Assembly: GCA_034414555.1 (NCBI GenBank)
Contig: DAOUMA010000008.1
Coordinates: 62,001-126,000, forward strand
Reading direction: 5' to 3'
Source: CG2-30-46-19 sp034414555
GTDB lineage: Bacteria; Chloroflexota; Dehalococcoidia; GIF9; AB-539-J10
DNA: 64,000 bases
A program made the position numbers and the translations under genes. Each line of letters begins with the position of its first letter. Positions within the stretch are counted from its first letter, which is position 1. This document shows positions 9,049 through 17,115 of the stretch, one piece after another. The notes below the pieces were generated by a model. That model was given only the letters and a program-made list of their open reading frames with translations, was not told the origin of the DNA and did no database searches.

Positions 9049-10398
9049 CTACTCTCCTAAGACCAATTCCTCGGGCTCCTCACGGAGGATTGTCGGAGAA
9101 AGAAAACCCGAGGTTGGCATTCCTAACCGCGCTCGCCACATTTCTTCGGGCAGAGAGGCCATACTAAAATCTTCAGCAACCAGGGCTTGCTTGAAACGTT
9201 CAACCTCTACCCGGTCTTTCATCAAACTGAAGACGACGCCCGATTTCTCAATGTCACCAGCAAAGACCATGCCAACTACGAGTCCGTCTTTCAGCACGAC
9301 CTTCTTATACATATGGTCATACCTATTGCTGATTACCTCATAACTGTCATCAGGCGGGTTGACCATTCCGGCAGAGGCAACAGCTAGGCCGAAGTATTTC
9401 AGCGAATTCATCGCCGTGCCACCGGAATATTCGGTGGGCACGCCAGCCATATTGAATCCAGCGACTCTTCCTCCTATATAAGCGTTAGGCCAGATAGGGG
9501 TCAGCCGATTCTCGCCATAAATAAAGTCATAAGCTTCAGCCACATCTCCGCAGGCGAAAACTTCGGGGTTAGATGTAGCCATGCGGCGGTCAACGACAAT
9601 GCCGCGATTGACTTTTATCCCGGTACCAATCGCAAGGTCAAGGCGCGGCCGGACGCCGATAGCCACTATTATCAGTTCACAGGGTATAGGCCGGGTGTCA
9701 TCGAGGTTGACACCGGTGGCTTCGCCGGGTAAATAGCTGCCGATCTTGCCTACTGTATGTCCAGTTATTATTTTAACGCCAGCCTCCGTTAGAATTTTCT
9801 CCTCTAGAGTCGATCCCTCTTCATCAAGAATAGTGTTCAAAATCCGTTCTTTCATCTCGACAATGGTAGCTTCAATCCCTCGTTTTACGAGTGCTTCGGT
9901 CACACCCACGCCAATTAATCCGCCGCCAATGACAATAGCCCGCACCTTTATCCCGTAGTGACTCAGAAACTCGTCGATCGCCTTAGCGTCGTCGAGTTTA
10001 GTAAAGGTAAAGACTCCTTTCAACCCGATACCCTCTATCTCGGGAACAATAGGTAAGCCGCCGGTAGCTAGTAGTAGCCTTTCCCATCTGATTTTCTCTC
10101 CCGACTCTAGCTCAACAATATGCTTATCAATATCAAGGTGCTGTGCCTTCTTATCCAGGAAAGTGCGGATATTGTTCTTCTCATAGAAGTCAGCCGGTCG
10201 AAATAGCATCTTCTCCAAAGGACATCTGTTGGCTAGGTACTCTGAGATAAGCGGCCGTGAATAGGCAGGGTAGGGTTCGTCGGAGATTATGGTGATTTCT
10301 CCTGCTTTATCCATCTCACGTATGGCTTCAGCAGCCGCAATGCCCCCGGCTGAGTTACCAATAATCAGGTATTTTGATTTCACTACACTCTTTGCCAT
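9049..10398 (-). CDS. FAD/NAD(P)-dependent pyridine nucleotide-disulfide family oxidoreductase
   Basis: 449 residues with two dinucleotide folds: FAD at the N terminus (YLIIGNSAGGIAAAEAI, about 10-26), NAD(P) in the middle (AIVIGGGLIGVGVTEAL, about 155-171) and the C-terminal FAD motif VFACGDVAEA near 300. It resembles the NirB-N/rubredoxin reductase/CoA-disulfide reductase group and has no obvious redox Cys pair in the usual place. Sitting between hisH and the glutaminase gene, it is a candidate electron-transfer partner for the split glutamate synthase, passing NAD(P)H electrons to its Fe-S clusters. That role is inferred from context alone. Confidence 0.85.
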   Translation of the reverse strand: MAKSVVKSKYLIIGNSAGGIAAAEAIREMDKAGEITIISDEPYPAYSRPLISEYLANRCPLEKMLFRPADFYEKNNIRTFLDKKAQHLDIDKHIVELESGEKIRWERLLLATGGLPIVPEIEGIGLKGVFTFTKLDDAKAIDEFLSHYGIKVRAIVIGGGLIGVGVTEALVKRGIEATIVEMKERILNTILDEEGSTLEEKILTEAGVKIITGHTVGKIGSYLPGEATGVNLDDTRPIPCELIIVAIGVRPRLDLAIGTGIKVNRGIVVDRRMATSNPEVFACGDVAEAYDFIYGENRLTPIWPNAYIGGRVAGFNMAGVPTEYSGGTAMNSLKYFGLAVASAGMVNPPDDSYEVISNRYDHMYKKVVLKDGLVVGMVFAGDIEKSGVVFSLMKDRVEVERFKQALVAEDFSMASLPEEMWRARLGMPTSGFLSPTILREEPEELVLGE

Positions 10399-10426
10399 TC
10401 TGTCTATACCCTATCCCTTTGTAGTT

Positions 10427-11041
10427 TTAACTTCGCTCCATAACGAGTTTTATGAAATTGCCGTACATTCTTAGGCCAAGTTCCCCGCTCTTTTCCGGGT
10501 GAAACTGGGTTGCTATCACATTGCCCCTCGCTATCACACTGCATAATCGAATGCCATATTCGGTCTCACCGGCTACTAGCGATTTATCATCTGGCTCGAC
10601 ATAATAGCTGTGGACGAAGTAGAAGTTCGCTTCGTCCGGTATGCCATCAAATATCGGGTGCGAGCCTATCTGCTTTACCTGATTCCACCCCATGTGAGGG
10701 ATTTTCAGCCCTGCAGGAAGCTTTCTTACTTGCCCGGGAATGACCCCAAGACACTCGTGCCAGCCGCCTTCCTCAGTGCCACCAAATAGAATCTGTAAGC
10801 CGATACAAACGCCCAAGAAGGGGCGACCATCACCAATAAACTGACGAATCGGGGCGACCATACCCAGTATCTCAAGATTTTTCATTGTTTCACCTGCAGC
10901 ACCAACGCCGGGCAGAACAACCGCTTGGGCATTAAGCAAATCTCTCGGGCGGCTCGTTACCTTTGGCTGGCAGCCTAGCCTCGTGAGAGCATTAGCCACA
11001 CTGCGCAGATTGCCCGCACCATAGTCAATTATTGCGATCAT
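10427..11041 (-). CDS. hisH: Imidazole glycerol phosphate synthase, glutaminase subunit
   Basis: Class I (triad) glutamine amidotransferase of 204 residues that supplies ammonia to HisF. Seen: the N-terminal IIDYGAGNLRSV, the nucleophile elbow GVCIGLQ with its Cys at about residue 80, and the catalytic His/Glu pair in TQFHPEKS near the C terminus. The ATG at 11041 overlaps the stop of the preceding small gene by 4 bp. Length and motifs are normal. Confidence 0.95.
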   Translation of the reverse strand: MIAIIDYGAGNLRSVANALTRLGCQPKVTSRPRDLLNAQAVVLPGVGAAGETMKNLEILGMVAPIRQFIGDGRPFLGVCIGLQILFGGTEEGGWHECLGVIPGQVRKLPAGLKIPHMGWNQVKQIGSHPIFDGIPDEANFYFVHSYYVEPDDKSLVAGETEYGIRLCSVIARGNVIATQFHPEKSGELGLRMYGNFIKLVMERS

Positions 11042-11331
11042 TTCGCCTCAACCCTGCTCGCTTCTGGTTCCAACGGAGAACTTACTGCCGACCCCTCAGG
11101 AAGCTCGTCAAACTCTTCAGGCGTGTACTCACGCATTTCCCCGCTGGCTGAAGCCGCCTCATCTACCCGTTCCACCGTGAGCTTGAATGGCACCGGGCCC
11201 ATGAAACTACAGCTTTTAGCCTGTACTGCATCCCGTATTATGTTGGCCATCCGTTCGGCTTCCACCCTGGGGAAACAGTGGCTAACGGCAGGCGGAACCT
11301 CCAGTGTCACTACAAACAGTCGCCTTTCCAT
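11038..11331 (-). CDS. Small conserved-looking protein of unknown function
   Basis: 97 residues, no family recognised. The first 60 residues read as a small alpha/beta domain (LFVVTLEVPPAVSHCFPRVE...), and the last 35 are Glu/Pro/Ser-rich and probably disordered. It is locked into the operon, 27 bp after the polyferredoxin gene and overlapping hisH by 4 bp, so its expression is tied to nitrogen assimilation. It could be an accessory or assembly factor for the Fe-S or amidotransferase proteins; nothing in the sequence proves this. Confidence 0.75.
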   Translation of the reverse strand: MERRLFVVTLEVPPAVSHCFPRVEAERMANIIRDAVQAKSCSFMGPVPFKLTVERVDEAASASGEMREYTPEEFDELPEGSAVSSPLEPEASRVEAK

Positions 11332-11358
11332 GTTTCTACCTCCTTCCCTGAGCTGATT

Positions 11359-11829
11359 TTAATTAATTGTCGCATGATTAACGGTGTCATCTTGGGCCTC
11401 TGCGTATACCAGTGCCTCGTTAGGGCAGTTCGTGACGCATACTGGCATGTCCCTTCCTTCGCATAAGTCGCATTTAACAATCTTTCCCCGGTCTGTTTCC
11501 TGCCTTATAGCACCAAATGGACAAGCTAATATGCAGGTCCAGCAGCCGATGCACTTGTCCATATCCACACGGACGATGCCGCTGTCAGGGTCCCTCCAGA
11601 GGGCTCCAGTAAGGCATGCATACACGCAGACAGGGTCAGCACAATGGCGACATTGCACCGGAAAGCAAACAGGCTTCCTCTCTTCGACCCACAAAGATGG
11701 TAATGGTTCGGGCGATTCCCTCTTGAACGCCTTCACCAAGTCCTTCGATCGCGAGTGAGCCGCCTGACAATATACCTCACAGAGGTGACAGCCGATGCAA
11801 ACCTGTTCGTTAATGTAAATCTTCTTCAT
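11359..11829 (-). CDS. Four-cluster ferredoxin-type iron-sulfur protein
   Basis: 156 residues of HycB/DmsB/CooF type with four Cys motifs for four [4Fe-4S] clusters: CIGCHLCEVYC (about 12-22), CFPVQCRHCADPVCVYAC, CIGCWTCILAC and CDLCEGRDMPVCVTNC. It has no signal peptide, so it acts in the cytoplasm as an electron carrier. As first gene of the nitrogen operon it is the likely electron supplier for the ferredoxin-containing glutamate synthase. The start ATG at 11829 follows GAAGGG at 9-nt spacing. Confidence 0.9.
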   Translation of the reverse strand: MKKIYINEQVCIGCHLCEVYCQAAHSRSKDLVKAFKRESPEPLPSLWVEERKPVCFPVQCRHCADPVCVYACLTGALWRDPDSGIVRVDMDKCIGCWTCILACPFGAIRQETDRGKIVKCDLCEGRDMPVCVTNCPNEALVYAEAQDDTVNHATIN

Positions 11830-11849
11830 CTATTAAAACCCTTCATTAG

Positions 11850-11872
11850 CGGTAGGCGGCAACCGTCTACCG
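11850..11872 (-). promoter_or_regulatory. Hairpin at the start of the nitrogen operon leader
   Basis: A 23-nt inverted repeat with outer arms CGGTAG/CTACCG and inner arms CGG/CCG lies exactly where transcription is expected to begin. It could be an operator or a 5' stabilising stem. The regulator is not identified. Confidence 0.5.
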
Positions 11873-11878
11873 TTTACC

Positions 11879-11907
11879 ATCTTACCACAGTATATTTACT
11901 ATGTCAA
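11879..11907 (-). promoter_or_regulatory. Promoter of the nitrogen-assimilation operon
   Basis: On the minus strand TTGACA (11902-11907), a 17-bp spacer and TAAGAT (11879-11884): near-consensus sigma-70 elements. Transcription would start near 11872 and give a leader of about 40 nt before the polyferredoxin ATG. Confidence 0.75.
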
Positions 11908-12082
11908 TAGAATAGCCTATCCCCAGAAATTTCGCAATTTTCCCGGCAAAAGTTGTTAACTTGGGGCTCCCTCTAGTTTGGCCGATATCGAATGGGTTAC
12001 CCGTCACCGCATAGAAGACAGTTTCCTAGCACTTCGTGCAACAGTTGATTGTTTCGTTACCTGATTGCCCGAAAATAGCGGA

Positions 12083-12110
12083 TTGTTCAATTTGGCAAAT
12101 ACGCTATAAT
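12083..12110 (+). promoter_or_regulatory. Promoter directly abutting the Dph6-like gene
   Basis: TTGTTC (12083-12088), 16-bp spacer, TATAAT (12105-12110). The GTG start codon begins only 7 nt after the -10 box, so the expected transcript has almost no leader. Confidence 0.65.
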
Positions 12111-12117
12111 TAGACCT

Positions 12118-12777
12118 GTGAGCTACATTGCATCCTGGAGTGGCGGTAAAGACAGTTGTTTCGCCGTGCATGAGGCAATGGATAAAGGATACGAGATTTC
12201 TCACCTGGTGAACTTCATTTCCCGGGAGTTCCATAGAGTAAGTTTTCATGGCACAGAAGCCAGGCTGATTCAACTGCAAAGTCAAGCTGTGGGAATCCCT
12301 CTTCTACAGAGGGAGACTACCTGGGATGGGTATGAGCAGGAGTTCAAGGAGGCAGTGCGAAGTCTAATTCCTGGCGGTGTAGAGGGGATGGTTTTCGGGG
12401 ACATATATCTTCAAGAGCACAAGGACTGGGTAGAAAGGGTTTGCGGTGATTTGGGTATTCAGGCGATTGAGCCACTCTGGGGTAAGAGTACGGAAGAGAT
12501 ATTGTCTAGCTTTATCGATGACGGGTTTGAAGCAGTTATCGTCAGTGCTAAATCTGCTCTAATCGATGAATGTTGGATTGGTGGACGAGTAGATAAGGCA
12601 TTCATGGAGTACTTAAAGAAGAGAGGCATTGACATCTGCGGTGAAAACGGTGAATATCACACTCTGGTGACCGGCGGTCCTATCTTTAATAGACGAATAC
12701 AACTGATTGAGAGCAGGACTATCAGCCGGGATAATTACTGGTTCCTGGATACCACCAGGTATGAGCTTAGTTGTTGA
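12118..12777 (+). CDS. Dph6-family ATP-pyrophosphatase (diphthine-ammonia ligase-like)
   Basis: 219 residues of the adenine nucleotide alpha-hydrolase fold. The PP-loop SGGKDS is at residues 8-13 and the family signature GENGEYHTLVTGGP is near residue 178. In archaea and eukaryotes the family amidates diphthine on EF-2; bacterial members (the MJ0570-related group) have no known substrate because bacteria lack diphthamide. The frame starts with GTG at 12118, with no Shine-Dalgarno sequence and a -10 box 7 nt upstream. It is divergent from the nitrogen operon and 288 bp from it. Confidence 0.88.
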   Translation: MSYIASWSGGKDSCFAVHEAMDKGYEISHLVNFISREFHRVSFHGTEARLIQLQSQAVGIPLLQRETTWDGYEQEFKEAVRSLIPGGVEGMVFGDIYLQEHKDWVERVCGDLGIQAIEPLWGKSTEEILSSFIDDGFEAVIVSAKSALIDECWIGGRVDKAFMEYLKKRGIDICGENGEYHTLVTGGPIFNRRIQLIESRTISRDNYWFLDTTRYELSC

Positions 12778-12867
12778 GTTGAGTAACAATTGGGCGATTT
12801 GTTTAGTCTAATTGTTTTCTATATTGAGGGCGATTTAAAACTGTCCCCCTTACCAAATTTTCCTGTG

Positions 12868-13468
12868 CTATGTTTTTACGGCTTTGAACTCTCCACACCA
12901 CGACTTTTCAAAGGTGTAAGTTTCATCTGCCATTTCTGTAACCTTTAGAGTACGGAAACCAGCTTTTTCATGCCAGGCGATGAAATCTGCTTTCTTCGGA
13001 ACCAAGTGTATGCTCGGTGGGACACTATGGCCACTCCAGGACCTAAAGCTGGCGGAAAGTAACAGACCACCATGGGACATGACCCTTTCTATTTCCACGA
13101 ATGCCCCCAACTTTTCTTCATCAGGATAAGAGTGCAAGCCCCAGTAGAAGCTTACAGCGTTGAAACACTTGTCACGTACCGGCAAATTTGGCAGGGCACT
13201 CCTTACTATGTCAATGTGTATACCCAGCTCCTTGACCCTTTGAAGCGCCATTTTCAGGGAGTAGGCATTAGGTTCCAGAAGTACTACTTTGAATCCTTTT
13301 GCCCTGAGCCAGAAACTATCCCTGCCGTGAGCACCCCCTATGTCAGCTATCAGGCTTGTTGGGTCACAGTTCTCTGCTATTCTCCTGGCTCCCCAGCTCG
13401 GTTGTCATCCTGCCCGCCCTACCCAGAAGTTGGCCCATTGCTTTTCCGAATTGGAAAGCGACAATCAT
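12868..13468 (-). pseudogene. Frameshifted SAM-dependent methyltransferase
   Basis: The 127-residue open frame at 12868-13251 is only the C-terminal part of a class I methyltransferase. The same frame continues upstream without a start codon through the SAM-binding loop LIADIGGAHGRDSFWLRAKG until a TGA. The N-terminal 25 residues (MIVAFQFGKAMGQLLGRAGR) are in another frame. Removing one G from the GGGG run (CCCC at 13391-13394 on the plus strand) joins the two as ...TTELGARRIAENCDP... into a protein of about 200 residues. This is either a real frameshift or a homopolymer sequencing error. The ATG at 13468 has GGAGGG too close to it, so the true start is uncertain. Confidence 0.7.
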
Positions 13469-13705
13469 CCCTCCAATACTTATGAACCAGTTTTTTTACT
13501 CGAGCTCTCTTATTTGAAAAGAAAGGACTGATTGCACTTTGTCGACTAAGTAAGTTTAGAATAAGCGGCAGGCTCCGCTTTGCTCAGCTAGGTTGTGTAG
13601 CATCTATACTTCCTTTAGTTGACCCAGTCCCACCGAGTCCAGGTAGTTACCAACTTCAGTCCAGTGGTCCACCATAAGGTAATTACTACGGCTCGCTATC
13701 GGTCT

Positions 13706-14527
13706 CTATCTTCGTTTCGTTCCCCACATCACAATGGCTACACCTTGAAACAGGCGTCTCGTTTCAACCAGCGGGATTCCGTTTTCACGCCATATTGCGG
13801 CGATGTGGTCAACAGGACACCGCTGATGAAAGTCCGAGATACTCGGACCCAAGAAACAGCCAAGACGATGCCAACCTCGTGAAATAGGGAGGGTAACTAT
13901 GGGCATGACGACCCTATTGTAGATTAGCCATAGAGCTCGTATCCACGAGGTTTCTGGAGCGCCGAACTCAAGCGAGAGCAGTTCCCCGCCTGGTTTCAGT
14001 ACCCGAGACAGCTCCCGTACTGTTGCATCAGGGTCTTGGACATAACGCAACAGGTAGGTGAAGACAACCGTATCGAAGGTCTCATCAGGAAAGGGTAAAT
14101 GCTCAGCGCGGCCCTGGATAAGTTGGATTCTGCCGTCTAGGCTTCTCTTCTCGACGGCGCTAAGGCCAGCTTCCAGCATTGAGTGGCTAATATCGAGCCC
14201 CACGATTTGGCCATTATGGTGGCGGGCAATCTCCAGGGCGACACCAGCTGTACCGGTACATACGTCAAGCACAAGGTTTCGGGGCCGAAGAGCCATTTGC
14301 GAGACTAAGAACCTACGCCAACGAAGGTACTGAAAGAAAGTCAGCACTTGCGCCCAAGTGTCGTACGAGTGGGCAATCCCATCGAACAGGTCTTGGGCGA
14401 AGATTGCAGTGTTGTCCCCTGATGGAGAGCCGGATGCTGTCCCTGTTGTGCTGACTCGGCCCGCAGGGTGGGATTCAACCAGCGGAGCCCATCGATCCTC
14501 TCCCTTCTTTGTCTTTTTTGTCTTCAT
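13706..14527 (-). CDS. UbiE/MenG-like class I methyltransferase
   Basis: 273 residues. An N-terminal extension of about 45 low-complexity, charged residues precedes the UbiE-type motif FAQDLFDGIAHSYDTW (about 43-58). The SAM-binding motif VLDVCTGTAGVALEIA is at about residues 86-101, followed by the acidic GLDIS and the post-I motif FDTVVFTYLLRYV. The family methylates prenylated quinone rings or small lipophilic acceptors; the TYLLRYV segment resembles UbiE. No menaquinone gene is adjacent, so the substrate is open. Stands alone with about 180 bp on its 3' side to the broken methyltransferase region. Confidence 0.82.
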   Translation of the reverse strand: MKTKKTKKGEDRWAPLVESHPAGRVSTTGTASGSPSGDNTAIFAQDLFDGIAHSYDTWAQVLTFFQYLRWRRFLVSQMALRPRNLVLDVCTGTAGVALEIARHHNGQIVGLDISHSMLEAGLSAVEKRSLDGRIQLIQGRAEHLPFPDETFDTVVFTYLLRYVQDPDATVRELSRVLKPGGELLSLEFGAPETSWIRALWLIYNRVVMPIVTLPISRGWHRLGCFLGPSISDFHQRCPVDHIAAIWRENGIPLVETRRLFQGVAIVMWGTKRR

Positions 14528-14934
14528 TCTTTATCCTCCATCGAGCCGTGTTTTTTTGCAGACTACCTCATGAATTTGGCGGGACCAAGATACTACTCGG
14601 CTTGGTTCAGTCTTGATTATACATAAACTAGGTAATTTAAGTAAACAAATCCCGTAATTTTAGTTGGACTATACGCTGAAGTTGAATAATAGGCTAAAAG
14701 GTCTGTCTGTCGTCCAGTACCGCCCACTTCACTGGACTTGAACTGCCAGAACACCTAATCTCAGCTGCACATTTCGTCAATTTGTTCAGCTAGCCTGGGT
14801 TGCACAAACTAGCAACTTGTGCAATAGCTTCTTGCGGACACGAATGGAAAAATCCTCAGAAGAGTGCTAAGCTTATTTATCTGCATATGCAATAGCCCGA
14901 AGATGAAATGACAGCAGAGGTTAGGAGGCAAGAA
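14528..14934. other. 407-bp intergenic region
   Basis: Between divergent genes. It holds a perfect inverted repeat at 14800-14824 and several AT-rich stretches that could serve as promoters. No credible coding frame or structured RNA is seen. Confidence 0.5.
14800..14824. promoter_or_regulatory. Perfect 8-bp inverted repeat, possible operator
   Basis: TTGCACAA, 9-nt centre, TTGTGCAA. It lies about 110 bp upstream of the transglutaminase-like gene and has the form of a dimeric regulator site. There is no T-run, so a terminator is unlikely. Confidence 0.45.
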
Positions 14935-15600
14935 ATGGCATGGAAACCACCAGAAGGGATGGATGAGTACCTGAAGCCAACAGAATTTTGTGACAGCGAT
15001 AACGAAGAGATAAAGGAAAAGGCGCGGGAGCTTGTCAAGGATGCAGCGACTCAAAAGCAAGCGGCGTTGAGCATCTTCTATTTTGCCAGGGATAGTATAA
15101 GATTCGCCATGGATTTCACAGATCTTAAGGCATCACACGCATTGAAAACAAGATTGGGGTTCTGTATCCACAAACCTAATCTTCAAATTGCCTTACTCCG
15201 CGCCGTGGGAATACCGGCAAGGTCTCACCGAGCTGGTGTAAAAAAGGAATCACTTCAAGGCATTATCCCAGACCTATTGTACAAAGCTTTCCCAGACGCA
15301 TTCAATCATCACACTTGGTGCGAATGTTACCTTTCCGGGAAGTGGATATCCTGCGAGGCACTGTTTGACAAAGAACTTTTTGATGGGATGAAAGAAAACG
15401 GGGTTGCCGTTGCCAGCCAGATTCCTACCATTGATTGGGATGGAGAAAATGACCTGATTGTGGTTGAGCCGTGGGTGGTTAAGGATTTCGGGACATTTGC
15501 TTCACTGGATGACTTCTGGAGAGAAACTGCAAAACAGCGTAGACCAGTAGAAATGTTCGTCTCCTCCAATCGATATACAGACAGCCTTCGTAAGCGCTGA
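14935..15600 (+). CDS. Transglutaminase-like cysteine peptidase superfamily protein
   Basis: 221 residues from the ATG at 14935, chosen because AGGAGG sits 6 nt upstream; the earlier ATG at 14908 lacks this. Core motifs are the Cys of RLGFCIHKPNLQIALLRAVG (transglutaminase motif, with GIPAR following), His in HHTWCECYLSGKW and Asp in CEALFDKELF, forming a Cys-His-Asp triad. Such cytosolic bacterial members act as proteases or amidases on unknown substrates. No signal peptide or membrane segment. Appears monocistronic. Confidence 0.85.
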   Translation: MAWKPPEGMDEYLKPTEFCDSDNEEIKEKARELVKDAATQKQAALSIFYFARDSIRFAMDFTDLKASHALKTRLGFCIHKPNLQIALLRAVGIPARSHRAGVKKESLQGIIPDLLYKAFPDAFNHHTWCECYLSGKWISCEALFDKELFDGMKENGVAVASQIPTIDWDGENDLIVVEPWVVKDFGTFASLDDFWRETAKQRRPVEMFVSSNRYTDSLRKR

Positions 15601-15807
15601 GAAAATTCTCATGCTTCGTCGTATAGGCTTCGTAACTCGCTTCGCTAGCCGAAATGCTTCGATTTCGACAAAAGCCAAGGATAAGAGTTAAACAATAGGG
15701 CGATTTGTTATTTTGAGACCTCTCAGGCCCAGGCAATGGAAGTTCACTGACAGATGTGTTATACTTCTGACCACCATGGTCTTCAATTGTGATCGGGAGG
15801 TTACAGT

Positions 15808-16029
15808 ATGGCAGTATTGACAATAAAATGTCCCGGTTGTGCAGCAGAAAGCCAGATATCATTTGTCAGCTCAGACTATGAAGGCCCCTACACGTGCTGG
15901 AAATGCCATGCACTTTTCTCTATAACAATTCAGGGCGGGCAGTTTAAGTCTTGTCAACCCCTTTCCAAAGAGGAATTACAAAGGCGACAAGAGGCCGAGG
16001 CTCTGAAAGCCAAATTCAGACGTCGCTGA
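15808..16029 (+). CDS. Small zinc-ribbon protein
   Basis: 73 residues with two CxxC knuckles (CPGC at 8-11, CWKC at about 30-33) that would bind one zinc, then a charged helical tail ending in KAKFRRR. GGGAGG lies 8 nt before the ATG. No function is recognised; the layout (N-terminal ribbon, basic tail) suggests nucleic acid or protein contacts. Confidence 0.75.
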   Translation: MAVLTIKCPGCAAESQISFVSSDYEGPYTCWKCHALFSITIQGGQFKSCQPLSKEELQRRQEAEALKAKFRRR

Positions 16030-16151
16030 CGGATATATGTCGATTGCTACAGCGGCTGCCATGATTTTTCTATATGGGCTGGGCCGATGCTTACTAGGTT
16101 AGACCGCTTGAGCCCCAAGAATTAGGAGGAACTGATGACCGGAGGAATAGT

Positions 16152-16835
16152 ATGTCTCTAACGAGATTCATCCGGGATGTACAGAACAGGTATGAAGCAA
16201 TTCCAACTCCTGGCGCTATAGTCTACAATGCGACAGCAGCAAAGGTACTTCGCAGGCCGGAAACAAAGATAGCTAATGACATAGTTGAAAAGATGGGAAG
16301 TGGGACTATTCTTGATTTAGGTTCGGGAACGGGCTATTTATCGATAGAGATTGCAAAGAGGACACCAGGCATCCAGGTTTATGGCATCGATCTGAGCCGG
16401 CAAATGGTCAAGATTGCCAGACGTCATGCCAGAGGTGTCGGAAATGCTCAATTTGAGCTTGGCAATGTTGCTGCCCTTCCTTTCGAGGATGATTCAATAG
16501 ACTTTATCGTTAGCACCGGCTCGTTACATCATTGGAGGACGCCCGCCAGGGTGTTTGGTGAATGTTATCGTGTTCTAAAAAATGGTAAGGAAGCCTGGAT
16601 ATATGATGGGTGTCCTGATGCCTTTAAAGACCAGGCTGATAGAAATAGAATGAGAAGGGAATATGGGTTTTTGGTTTACCGAATTGGAACTAAAGTCGCT
16701 GGACTTCATGGTTTCGCCCGGGAAGAGTACGAGAGCGAAATTAAGGATATTTTAGACCAAACAGAATTCAAAGATAGTTATCACATGGAGCTAACTGACA
16801 TTTGGATGAAGATTACACTCAAGAAGCACAGGTGA
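16152..16835 (+). CDS. Class I SAM-dependent methyltransferase
   Basis: 227 residues. Motif I ILDLGSGTGYLSIEIA (about 54-69), acidic end of beta-2 VYGIDLS, and FIVSTGSLHHW (motif post-I/II) are clear; this is the Methyltransf_11/25 group with an UbiE-like fold. GGAGG is 6 nt upstream of the ATG. The substrate is unknown. It stands just upstream of the dehydratase-like gene but 280 bp away with its own repeat and promoter in between, so a shared operon is unlikely. Confidence 0.85.
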   Translation: MSLTRFIRDVQNRYEAIPTPGAIVYNATAAKVLRRPETKIANDIVEKMGSGTILDLGSGTGYLSIEIAKRTPGIQVYGIDLSRQMVKIARRHARGVGNAQFELGNVAALPFEDDSIDFIVSTGSLHHWRTPARVFGECYRVLKNGKEAWIYDGCPDAFKDQADRNRMRREYGFLVYRIGTKVAGLHGFAREEYESEIKDILDQTEFKDSYHMELTDIWMKITLKKHR

Positions 16836-16905
16836 ACGAGTCTGGTCTTTCCCAACTGCTTCGTTGCTCGCGAAGAGGCAAAGCTGGTAAATACTCTTTT
16901 ATACC

Positions 16906-16961
16906 AAATCTCAGCAAGCAGCGATAAAGCTCCCTGAGCCTGAACAATCTGCTGTTTTGTT
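16906..16961 (+). repeat. Short interspersed repeat, copy A
   Basis: About 56 bp that recurs with roughly 80% identity at 23453-23509. The shared core is TCAGCAAGCAGCGATAAA, then CCTGAACAA and TTTTGTT. It ends in the AACAA...TTGTT motif seen elsewhere in the window. Confidence 0.7.
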
Positions 16962-17017
16962 CCCGGAATAGTTGACTGGAATAACATTCGTCCCCTGGGC
17001 TGCTGGCAGATTAGTGG

Positions 17018-17026
17018 TGCTATAAT
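17018..17026 (+). promoter_or_regulatory. Extended -10 promoter upstream of the dehydratase-like gene
   Basis: TGCTATAAT is a perfect extended -10 element; no good -35 is needed or seen. It would give a leader of about 80 nt before the ATG at 17116. Confidence 0.6.
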
Positions 17027-17115
17027 CAATGTGTTATATTTGTGGTCGACTTATTCCATGTTGTTAAGGAGAAGCCGAAGTCAAGCAAAAAAGACGACAA
17101 GGGAGGTGATGTATC

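Noticed and set aside
12868..13251. An independent 127-residue methyltransferase starting at 13251
   Set aside because: The SAM-binding loop lies upstream in the same frame, so this ATG is internal to a longer, frameshifted gene.
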